NCBI GenBank assembly: GCA_900095095.1
Contig: FMBT01000431.1
Span: 49,153-113,152, forward strand
Direction: 5' to 3'
Origin: Fragilariopsis cylindrus CCMP1102
Lineage: Eukaryota; Bacillariophyta; Bacillariophyceae; Bacillariales; Bacillariaceae
DNA: 64,000 nucleotides
Shown: positions 31,936 to 41,563 of the stretch, piece after piece
How positions within the stretch are numbered: position 1 is the stretch's first letter
Layout: each line of letters starts with the position of its first letter
Made by a program: the position numbers and the translations under genes
Notes under the pieces: generated by a model
Told to the model about the DNA's origin: nothing
What the model saw: the letters and a program-made list of their open reading frames with translations, nothing else
Database searches by the model: none

Positions 31936-33172
31936 ATGACGATGATTAGCAAGATTAGTAGTAAAAGTCTCACTATCGGAAGTAGTACAATTAGTAGACA
32001 AGTTAATAGTAGTAGAATACTTCCTTCTCAACTGAAACGACGAACATCGTACCCAACAACGACGACGTATCATCGTCAGTCGTTTTCAACATCACCTCCC
32101 TCACCTCCATTGGTAACGACTAGTATCATATCATCATCTGACTTCAGCGACGACGAGGACGACGACGACGACGGGGGTAGTAGAATTGCTATTATACGAA
32201 TGAATAATAAACCAGTGAATGCATTATCAATGGAAATGTGTACAGAATTATCGAATGCGATCAAGACAGTAAATGAACAGCAATCTACAAGTGATGACGC
32301 TGCTGCTGCTCCTATTTCATTAATAGTAATAAGTTCATCTATACCTACTATATTTTGTGCTGGTATTGATATAAAAAAAGAGTTGTATCAACCAAATCCA
32401 AAACGTTTATCAGAATTTTGGTTTTCATTTCAACAATTATTTTTAGATATATATGGATTGCCGGGAACAACAATTTCAGCTGTAAATGGACATGCACCAG
32501 CAGGTGGATGTATGCTTTCTCTCGCTTGTGATTATCGAATTATGAGAAACAATCCGAAGTCAAGAATTGGATATAATGAATCCAAATTAGGAATGACTGC
32601 ACCATCGTACGTATATCTTTTTTCTTCACCACCCAACAGATAAAATGATATCTGGAGAATGTTATCCACGCTTTCTTCTTCCTTCCCTCATCATTTCTTC
32701 TTCTCCATCTTTTTCTTCTTCTCTCAATTTTTCGTCTCCCACTTCCACTGCCTTGCCATTTTATAGGTGGATGTCACAACAATATATTGATGCAATTGGT
32801 TCACACCATAAAGCAGAATTAGCATTATTATTAGGTACATTATTTACACCACTGGATGCATTACAGATAGGATTAATTGATCAATTAGTTGATGACGATG
32901 AAGGTGCTAATGCTGCTAATGATGGTCATGATATGAACATGAATATTGTTGAAATGGTTGCAATACAAAAAGCAATAGAATTTAATAAAATACCATTAAT
33001 TGCACGAAACAATATTAAAAAATTGACACGTCAACCATTACTTGATCAACTCAACAATAATAGACAAGACGACAGTGATACATTTTGTAATTTTGTTACA
33101 TCTTCAAAAGTACAAAATTTCATCGAAAAATATTTGAATTCATTAGCACAAAAATCCAAGAAATCAAAGTAA
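31936..33172 (+). CDS. Enoyl-CoA delta-isomerase (ECI1-like), mitochondrial, two exons
   Basis: Exon 1 is 31936-32606, the intron 32607-32766 (GTACG...TATAG, 160 nt) and exon 2 32767-33172; 358 residues. The first 55 residues are Ser/Arg/Thr-rich without acids, like a mitochondrial presequence. Crotonase-fold marks: IIRMNNKPVNALSMEM, IFCAGIDIKKEL (oxyanion-hole region), HAPAGGCMLSLACDYRIM and GYNESKLGMTAPSWM. The last spans the splice and resembles the NE-x-LG element of mitochondrial 3,2-trans-enoyl-CoA isomerases. Expected to move double bonds of unsaturated acyl-CoA into the form used by beta-oxidation. The C-terminal tail (QKSKKSK) shows no peroxisomal signal. Confidence 0.87.
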
Positions 33173-33546
33173 AGTAAAGTTTTAAAAAAAAACCAACACC
33201 AAAAACTAAAATTAGAATTAAAATTAGAACACAATAAGTAATAATTGTACCAGTACTATTAATGACATATATATAACAGTACTATTTATTTTACTGGTAT
33301 CTTTGTTTGTTGTTAATCATTGTGTAGAGGCTACTACTGTAGTTCGAATTATTATTATAGGAGCGGAGTGAGGACTACTACATGTATAGTAATATTTTTA
33401 CTATGCATGCTTCTGAATGATGAATAGGCGGAATGAATAGTAGTAGTAATAATAATAATAATAGTAACTTCAATTTAGAAATTCGATATAGGGTCGGTCC
33501 AATCGAAGGATGTCGATATATTTTGTTGAGTTAAATCACTTCGGAA
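33173..33546. other. Spacer
   Basis: 3' flank of the isomerase gene and AT-rich sequence with a (TAA)n run near 33440. No gene seen. Confidence 0.5.
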
Positions 33547-34197
33547 CTATTGTAAAGATGGAACGTTACGAACGAATTTAATTAATGCGTGTTTTTGTGG
33601 GGTAATAGATTCAAATGTTATGCCATTCCTGTATGCCCGTGCACGAATTGAATCATCCTCTTGATATTGCTGTGGTCTGATTAAAATAGTAGGAACAATG
33701 TTCCTCAATAAATTCTGAATCAATCTCCATAATGTCCGAATCATCGAATCATTCCGTTGATTTGTCTCTTGATCTGATTTCAATAGTAGGGACGATTTTC
33801 CGTTCAATACCTGATCATTTACGATCCTTGTAAATTTGTTTCGAAACAAGTGTCAAATTCAAAAGTTTATCTCTTGCGTTTGGCCTAGATAATTCGAAAT
33901 GTTAATCCGGACAGAGATTATTAACCCCGCCAGTGTTAATACTGATGCTGTTTCCTCGTTACTGATTTTTGCATCATCATCATCATCGTTCACGACGTCT
34001 CTCGTTGACGTTGACGATAGTAATGACGACGGCATCGAAACAAGCTGATGATCTGGGTCCAAAAACGTACGGAAAGATCTGAAGATCATGGAGACAAGGA
34101 AGGACTTCAACAAGAGATGAAGGTCTGTGTTACGTTTTCTGGTACTATCTAAAACTAGTAGCAAAAAAATCATAAAAATAAGACGGCAAATTCCCAC
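33547..34197 (-). pseudogene. Possible hypothetical gene with two in-frame TGA codons, next to a MITE
   Basis: One minus-strand frame stays open from the MITE border to 33547 except for TGA-ATT-TGA at 33861-33853. The upstream part contains a hydrophobic run (LIFMIFLLLVL), then FRTFLDPDHQLVSMPSS and LTLAGLIISVRINISNYLG. The downstream part reads MIRTLWRLIQNLLRNIVP and ARAYRNGITFESITPQKH. There is no ATG near the 5' end. If the MITE at 34239-34625 is ignored, the frame continues into an open minus-strand stretch beyond it (LTFTLQFQKGLCFQI), so insertion may have disrupted it. That stretch is also antisense to the MUS81 start, so coincidence is possible. Confidence 0.3.
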
Positions 34198-34238
34198 GAG
34201 GTCTTCCCGTTGGCGAGAGCTCGCGTTGACAGTTACTA

Positions 34239-34625
34239 CTTCCTCCAGCGAACGCTTATTGACCGTGCGCTATCGCGTAAACATTTAGCGTGTAATTAAT
34301 ACGATATCACTCAAAAAACTAAATAATGCCCAAAAAATAACTACCAAATGCTAGCAAAACTATACATCATTCAACTGTGTGCAACTCTATCAACGAACAA
34401 TTTCTTTCAAAATTTGAAGGTTCCATCTAAAGTATTATTCTACACAGATATTATATATCAACATCCATAAGGTTCTAACCTAGCTGAAATAGGCAACCTG
34501 ATAGACTAAATTAGCATGTGTGAAATGCACGTTAAAAAAAACAAGATTGACCGTTGAACGAGTTAATAACAAACGCTAAATTTTCACCCTATAGCGCGCG
34601 GTCAATAAGCGTTCGCTGGAGGAAG
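34239..34625. mobile_element. Tc1/mariner (Stowaway-like) MITE with TA target duplication
   Basis: Long terminal inverted repeats begin CTTCCTCCAGCGAACGCTTA, continue TTGACCG, and pair at about 85-90% identity over roughly 60 bp with the other end. Both ends are flanked by TA (34237-34238 and 34626-34627), the target duplication of Tc1/mariner elements. The CTTCCTCC terminus resembles the CTCCCTCC of plant Stowaway MITEs. The 387-bp interior has no transposase ORF, so it is non-autonomous. It lies 175 bp upstream of the MUS81 ATG. Confidence 0.85.
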
Positions 34626-34799
34626 TATTTGAAAACATAAGCCCTTTTGAAATTGAAGTGTAAAAGTGAGAGATGGGAAAAGAATGAAAATAGAACAATC
34701 AAAATAAGTAAAGCTTTGAAGGCTGGCATGGGATAATTCTAGGAAGGGAGATCCGAAGTAGCAGCAGTATTCAGTCGTTGTAGGAGGACTAGGAGTAAT

Positions 34800-37700
34800 A
34801 TGGTCCGACCGAAGGATGCAAAAGTTTGGAATGAAGATCTTATTAATGCCCTTGAGGCTCGGCATCAAAAGGGTATACGGGAGGGAAAACGAGATGCACA
34901 TACCTGGAGGGTCGGACGTGATAAAGTCCAAGCTGTCAGAAAAGACATATACCAATTTAGAACTGGTACTATCGTTAATATGCCCACCAACCTAACAAAG
35001 AGGGTGAATCGGTTATGTGAAGAAATTATTCGTGGGATTAAAAATATTTATCCTGACGGACACGTCCCGACAAATGGTGAAGATCTTTCTAATATGAGTG
35101 GAGGAGGAGGTGTATACCATTCTTCTAGTGGTATGTCTGCATCTTCTGCTGTTTCGTCTTCTACTACTACTGCTGATAATAATCCATTTAATAACGATCA
35201 TTATATGAAAAGTATAAAGATTCGAGGTGGAGCATTTGGAATTCTGATGGCATTTCATCATTCTCAAAGCAGTGTATTAAAGAGGAACACAATTTGTGAA
35301 GAGGCACAACGATTTTGTGACGACCAAATGGACGGTAATTTCCATACGGGTCGAATGTATGGCGCATGGGCGTCTATAAAAACACTCACATCACGTCATC
35401 TAGTATCGGACTCGGGCTTTAGCGGTGGATACGTAGCAGGTAGAGGAATGCGTGATCGTCCTCACGATTTTTCTCTAACGAAAGAAGGTGAATTATTCAT
35501 CAAGGCTTTATTGACAAACAGACCGGAGGCGGCAGCAGCTGCTGGGCAAGTGATCGGGTTAGAATCGAGACCATTACTCGATGGATCTCCATTTAGAGTC
35601 AGTAATGTTGCGAGTCCATTTGGCAACAACCGATTTGGTCACACTGCTACTTCTCATACTCATATGTTACCACCATCGTCATTATCATCACCTTCTCGGA
35701 TATCTGGCAGTAAAAGCAGGAATATTTATTCAGATAAGACTGAGTTAGATGAATGGATTGCAACAGCAGAGGTAGGTGATCGTAAGAACTTTAAGGCCGG
35801 AAAGGATCGGCGGAAGAAATTACATGATCTATGCGATGCTGTGCAAAGGAAAGAAGAAGGACTGATTCTGACGCACAGCTCCTCAGGCACGGCAAGAGGA
35901 CGTGTGTTGACTATTCAGATTGTTTCCAGGCTATCGTCACAACAACCAGCGATGGAGAGGAAACAACCACCGCCATCATCATATATTTCGTCGTCGGACG
36001 AGATTCAAGGCTACGGCCGATTATCTTCTATGCAAATAATGAAGAGTTCGGCGAGAACTTTAACTCCGAGAGAAATGCGGCTCGTGCTGCAATGGATCGA
36101 CAAGAACAAGCAAAGGAAGATTCATTGTTAAGATCTGCCATCGCTGAATCGAAAAAAATTGCATCGCGTCCGCCTAGACCTCATCGACAGAAAATCATTG
36201 ACGTTGAAGATAGTAGTGATGAAGATGATGATAGCAATTTTCAGAAAGCAATGAAGGAATCACTAAAAGACTCCTCAAAGAAACCTCCAGCTGTTGAAAA
36301 GGCAAGTAATAATCTTTCTTCATCGAAAAAGAGAGCAACGCTAGATAAGGGATTCCAGAGAGCCATAGAGGAATCACTAAAAGAATCGAAGAAAAGTGAG
36401 GATGATGTTATTTCTATTGATAGTGAAAGTAGCGATGATGAATTATCCAGAGCGTTATTTTCGGCGTCGCGTGGTAAGAAGAGGAAGAACATCAACAGTG
36501 ATGATGTTAATAGAAGAAAAGGAAAGAAGAAGAAAAAGTTATTAAAAGTAGCCCTAAGTATAGATTTAAGTAGATGTGACGACGACGACGACGACGACGA
36601 AGTGATTGAAATCATGGAAAGCCAAGAAGAGACAATCGATCATGCTGCTGACGACGATGTCATTATTGTTGACAACAACGTGATAGATTCGTCATCGAAT
36701 GCTAGATCGAAAGATGATACCGTATTAACAATTATGATCGACAATCGAGAGCGTAATCGCAATGCGACACCTCGTACTTTGCGGATGGAATTGACAAGAC
36801 ACCTCGCATCCGGTCCACTACGAGCTGTTTGGCCTGCTACACTACCGCTTGCTCGAGTCGAAGAAGTAGGCCTACAATGGGGGGATATTCAGTATAGTGT
36901 GTCGGATAACGGCCGTGGAAGCCGTAGACTTGGTGTTTCAATTGAGAGGAAACGAGTGAATGATCTAGTACAACGATCTTTTGATGGGGATCATTTAATT
37001 CAATTGTTTCGTATGCGACAAAAATGCTTATTGTCGATACTACTTATTGAAAATGATTTAAAAACTGCTAGCAGTGTCACACCGTACAACGCTCAGAATC
37101 GAGAAGGATTTGACCCGTTGGATTCAACAATTACTTGCGAAGGTGATATTTTCCGTATGTTTGGTAGAGTTATACTATCATCTGATGCTATCAAATTTAT
37201 ACAAACAAGGGACGAGCAATCATCTTTGCGAGCTATTGGTGCTCTTGGACTCATGGCTGCTTCGGCTCCTACTAAATACACAAATGAGGTTATTCATCAA
37301 ACACGTGAATTGGATGGAAGGCGACACATCCCAGATGACTTTCAGGCACTTTGTGACGAACTCAAACAAGGCGGAATCCCTTGGCGCCTCGCAAAACGGG
37401 TTGCTAACGCAACTGTTAGTCTCAGACAGCTGAAAGCGTTGTACAGCTTGTGTTGTGATGAACAGGCAAGATCGAAATTACTGTCACATGTCATAGAAAG
37501 CGGTAACGACGAACATCAAGATAACTTACGAAGCTCCTCTTCTGGATGGAGTGAAGCTATTTATCGAATTGTTTCTTGTTCAAACTCATCGAATACAATT
37601 AATGGAGAGGCAGCGTTGCTGTTGCACAGCAATGTATTGAAGGAGCAGGACCACGGTTTTTACCTTAGCATTCTGTATCAAGGGTATACCCACGAAGTAG

Positions 37701-38320
37701 CTTTGAGCCGTATATCGACAAAACCTGCTAGTTTGCCAACTTCATATGAAGTAGCGACGCGGCATGTGTCAATACACCTCACAGGCGACCAGGCTTCAAA
37801 GTATTTCCCTCAAGGAGCAGATGCTGATTCATTTTACAAACTATCTATTTTATCTGGTAGTGGATCACATGCGAGCTCTTCGCCAATAACAATGAGCACT
37901 GTATGCGAGTCATTGTCATCTAAGCCATTGTCAATTTTCGAGATGGAAGGCTCGAAAATTACTGGTTTAATTCGTGGTACTTGGAATGCGCACACAAAGA
38001 ACGACTACGTTGGATTTGCGAAGGACTTAGCAAACCGTGTCGACACCAGATGCCGTGTACTGGGTCGATCGAGTACAAAGAGAATACTTCTTATCTGCGG
38101 ATTGCAACCTGCGTTAGATTCTGACGCCAAGAAATCAGGATATCTCGCGGAAACAAAAACTGTTGTAGATTTATTGTTTGCTGAGCTCTTGCTTTGCTAT
38201 GATATTACAGTGATCCAGGCCATGCGAAAGAAAATAGAGAATAGAGTCGATGCAGTAAAGCAGCTAGCTCTCGCGTGCTTCCACTACGGTTTTTTAGTTG
38301 AGAATAAAAGAAATGGGTAA
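34800..38320 (+). CDS. MUS81: MUS81 structure-specific endonuclease with UIM-like motifs (frame changes near 35.8-36.05 kb)
   Basis: The first frame (from ATG 34800) carries the N-terminal helical region (NEDLINALEARHQKGIREGK) and a MUS81 winged helix (GGAFGILMAFHHSQ...YGAWASIKTLTSRHLV...DFSLTKEGE). The second frame ends at 38320. It holds three UIM-like motifs (DSLLRSAIAESKK, SNFQKAMKESLKDS and GFQRAIEESLKESKK). The XPF-type nuclease follows: IDNRER, WGDIQY and IERKRVNDL give the GD...ERK-x3-D catalytic signature near 36940-36970. Helix-hairpin-helix-like GGIPWRLAKRVANAT and an extra C-terminal region of about 250 residues come last. The frames may join by an intron 35772-35929 (GTAGGT...TTTCCAG, phase 0 both sides, 1120 residues) or by a one-base shift near 36030. 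Role: cutting branched DNA in replication and recombination, normally with an EME partner. Confidence 0.87.
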
Positions 38321-40347
38321 GGATTAGGAAGTAATGCAAGCTAGCTACATAAGTAGTATGAAGCGGATCTGAGTATAGCGGATCGAATGAAATGAAAACA
38401 ACGGGGTGGAAAAGCAGTTACATTCCAATAGAACTCACTGGTAGCATATATCTAACATACCATTTATTGCTACTTGTTTCAGCCGCAAAGATGAACAATA
38501 GAAAGTAAAATAATATAGATTTGTTGTATAATAAATTGTCTTTAATCATCAAGTTTACATGCTTATTCAGGAACTTATCAGAATAAACATTTTAATTCAT
38601 TCCTTTATGATATGATACTATATGTTGAGTAAAAAATGTTCAACTTCTTGACGGGATTTTTATGCAACTTCTTTTGCACGAATATGACAATCCTTACTAG
38701 TTCTACTATATTCATTGGCATGGGCGATAGCTTGATTGATTGTCATAATAATGAGACAATGACGATTTCCCACACTTATATTTGTAGTCATCTTCTTGTC
38801 TTTCTTGTTCAATGAAAACTTCTTGATGATAACTTGCTAGTTTATAGAATTGTTTCAAAAGGTAATCCATTTTGGAAATCAAGAGATATTCACACTGTCA
38901 ACTACTTTAAAATTCATCATACTGTAGAAATGTATTGTACTTCTCTTTCTATGAATAGTCTTTGCGAGACAGTGTATCCTTGATCTCAAGGCTGTTATTA
39001 TGGTGTGTAGGCTTCAACACTTATTTTTAATTGCTTCTTTCACTTCAGATAAAAACTGCAATACCGACCTCAAGTTGAGATCATAATATAATATTATTAT
39101 ATATCCCCCCTTTCCCAACTTCCTCAATTAAATGCAACATAGAATACCATGCATATAGACCACTGGTTTTCATAACTTCATTCCCAAATGCAAAACATTA
39201 TGGGCTTTAGTTTCTGCTCACTATCATGTGTCATGTGAGCTTTGCTATTAGAATACTAGATTTACACGGCAGCTAGAATATTTAGTCACTCATGCATGAT
39301 TAGGAGGAAGAAGAAGAACACGTACACTGAGGAACTAGTATCATTGTATGTAGATAACTTGGTTATATTCAGAGAAATTTCAGAAGTTGGGTGGACAAGC
39401 AAAGTAAGGCACATAGACAAACTTCCAATAGTAACAGTCTCCAGTTAAAAAAGGATGGGAGGACAACAGATCAACCTTTACTGTGAGAATATAAGATAGA
39501 TTCACATATAATATTAGGAGCATGAATGAAGAGAAAAGTAGCGACACTAGATAGATAGATGGTATGCATCATAATTACAATAGTCTATATAGGCATATAC
39601 CGATTGAGATAGATCAATTGTTATTAACTTTTTCTCCTTCCTATTGTACCTTTACATGTGTGGTCATTCATATTCTAGTGTGTGCGCAATTTTTGTTGGA
39701 AGGAGAAAGCAAAAAAAGAAGGGGTATTAAAAAGAGAAAGTATCCATTGGTGTATTATAGTCTGCTCTTGGTCTTATGGCATGGTTGATTGCTGGGTCAT
39801 ATAAGAACCCAACTATCCCTATTTTTTGGGATTTGTCTTCATATCATTGATGTTCTAATATGAATACTACCGTAAAAAATGCTTCCTCCACAAACAAATC
39901 TATCCTTTAGGTGGTGGTAGGTACATGCCCTCGATAAGGGAAAACGTGAAGTTTTTGGAAAACGCCTAACATGGGTGTGTTAGCCCTGGCACAGGTTAGA
40001 GGTGAATTAGTGGAAAGCTACTAAAAGTACATTGGTCAGGGATGCATTTGTGTGTAGAAAGAAAATAGCTTGTGCTGGAATCAATGAATCTACTGTATAG
40101 TATTATGTTTTGCTCAATTTTTACTATTTTCGGCAAACCAGCCAGTTAATGTTTAACGGTAGGATTCAGGATGGCCCTGTCGACATCCAAAAAAATAAAA
40201 ATAAAAAAAATTATAATGATTAAACATCGTCATCAAACACAAATTCATAGTTCATTTTACAACTCTCTTCATAGCCTGTAATTTTATTTGTTCCAGTGCG
40301 AACAAAACGCTGCAATCAAACGACAAACATAAAAAAGATCGAATGGG
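38321..40347. other. Gene-free region of 2 kb
   Basis: AT-rich, with many short broken frames and no clear coding signal, hairpin or repeat family. Nothing supportable seen. Confidence 0.45.
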
Positions 40348-41304
40348 ATGATGAGGATGATGATTCACAACATAGTACGACGATATCATCAGTATAATGA
40401 CCATCCTATAATTTTTGTTGTTGTCGTCGTCGTCGCGGTCGTCGTTGCAACGATTTCTTTATCCTCTCCATCATCAACAACAACAGCCGTTTATGTTCAT
40501 GGATTTCAACGCCAAGAAATAATATCAAGAATACAAGTTGTTCCTCCATATCAGCAGAGAAGACGACGATACTCTGTTGAACCATTTCAACAACAACAAC
40601 AACAACAACACGATCATCGACTGTCTTCTTCTTCTACTTCTTCTACGATATTATCTGCCAGTAATAACAACAGCAATACTAAGCAAATCGAAGATTTTGT
40701 AAGAACAATTGAACTGCAAGCAATAACAGCATCAGAATCATGGATTGTAGATTCAACTAAATTTTTATCATCAGAACAATCAAGGGCTGTTAAAGAATGT
40801 TTAGAGGGACGAGCTGATATTGCATCTTTTAGGGTAGGTGGATTTCCAAAAAATACTCAGTCCTCCTCAGACGACGATAAGAAGTCGCAACAACAACAAC
40901 AATTCTTTGGCAACAACCGAGTCCGATACGTCTTTACCAATCCTGATTTAGGGTATGAGAATGAGACAGCTCAATCGGAATATAGTTGCCTATTACGAAT
41001 TGATAATATTAATATTAATGAGTGTCATCCATGGCCGAATATACTGACTTCCATTGGTATACAATTAGATGATGTAGGTGATATACTGATTGTCGAAAGG
41101 AAAAAATCGGTCTATCTAGTAGTTAGTAATCCAACCACTGTAAAGACCTGTATTAGATTATTACCGAAAGAAGTACCAGGTTCCGGTGTTACCGTAACAC
41201 AATTAGATTATAATGACATGGAAAGTATGAGGAGCATACCAATCAACGAGGGTGAAGTGGTAGAAGATATGGAACTGAAACGATTAGATAAACGAGCTCG
41301 ATAG
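40348..41304 (+). CDS. YlmH-like plastid protein lacking the S4 domain
   Basis: 318 residues from ATG 40348. A hydrophobic segment (PIIFVVVVVVAVVVATISL) followed by VYVHGFQRQ fits a signal peptide with plastid-import Phe. After a Gln/Ser-rich linker, the body matches the N-terminal part of YlmH and plant/cyanobacterial 'photosystem II S4 domain' proteins: ESWIVDSTKFLSSEQSRAV, FRVGGFPKNTQ...RVRYVFTNPD, IGIQLDDVGDILIVERKKSV and YLVVSNPTTVKTCIRLL. In the family an RNA-binding S4 domain should follow, but the frame stops right after MELKRLDKRAR, roughly where S4 would begin, and no coding sequence continues. YlmH relatives act on ribosome/tRNA complexes. A minimal upstream ORF (ATG GGA TGA at 40343) overlaps the start. 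Confidence 0.65.
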   Translation: MMRMMIHNIVRRYHQYNDHPIIFVVVVVVAVVVATISLSSPSSTTTAVYVHGFQRQEIISRIQVVPPYQQRRRRYSVEPFQQQQQQQHDHRLSSSSTSSTILSASNNNSNTKQIEDFVRTIELQAITASESWIVDSTKFLSSEQSRAVKECLEGRADIASFRVGGFPKNTQSSSDDDKKSQQQQQFFGNNRVRYVFTNPDLGYENETAQSEYSCLLRIDNININECHPWPNILTSIGIQLDDVGDILIVERKKSVYLVVSNPTTVKTCIRLLPKEVPGSGVTVTQLDYNDMESMRSIPINEGEVVEDMELKRLDKRAR

Positions 41305-41563
41305 ATAAAATAAACGAACTTCAAAAAAAAAAATTAGATAACAAGAAATACAACTTTTTCTACTTTCCTTGTAGTATACGCATTTATTTCTAAAGCTATT
41401 GAATGAGTGAGTAAGCTAGTAATTAGTAATATATGAGACCTAAACATTCTAAAGAAAACTAGAATTATTTTTTGTTCCATTTAAAATTACTTCATACACA
41501 TCTTACATATTATAATATACACAACACAACCTCAAAACGACATACGTACACGTACTGTACAGT

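Noticed and set aside
34602-34955. Minus-strand ORF over the MUS81 start
   Set aside because: Antisense to a well-supported gene; kept only as a note on the MITE insertion.
38321-40347. Search for a gene in the 2-kb gap
   Set aside because: Only short frames with stops; no splice-joined protein could be assembled.
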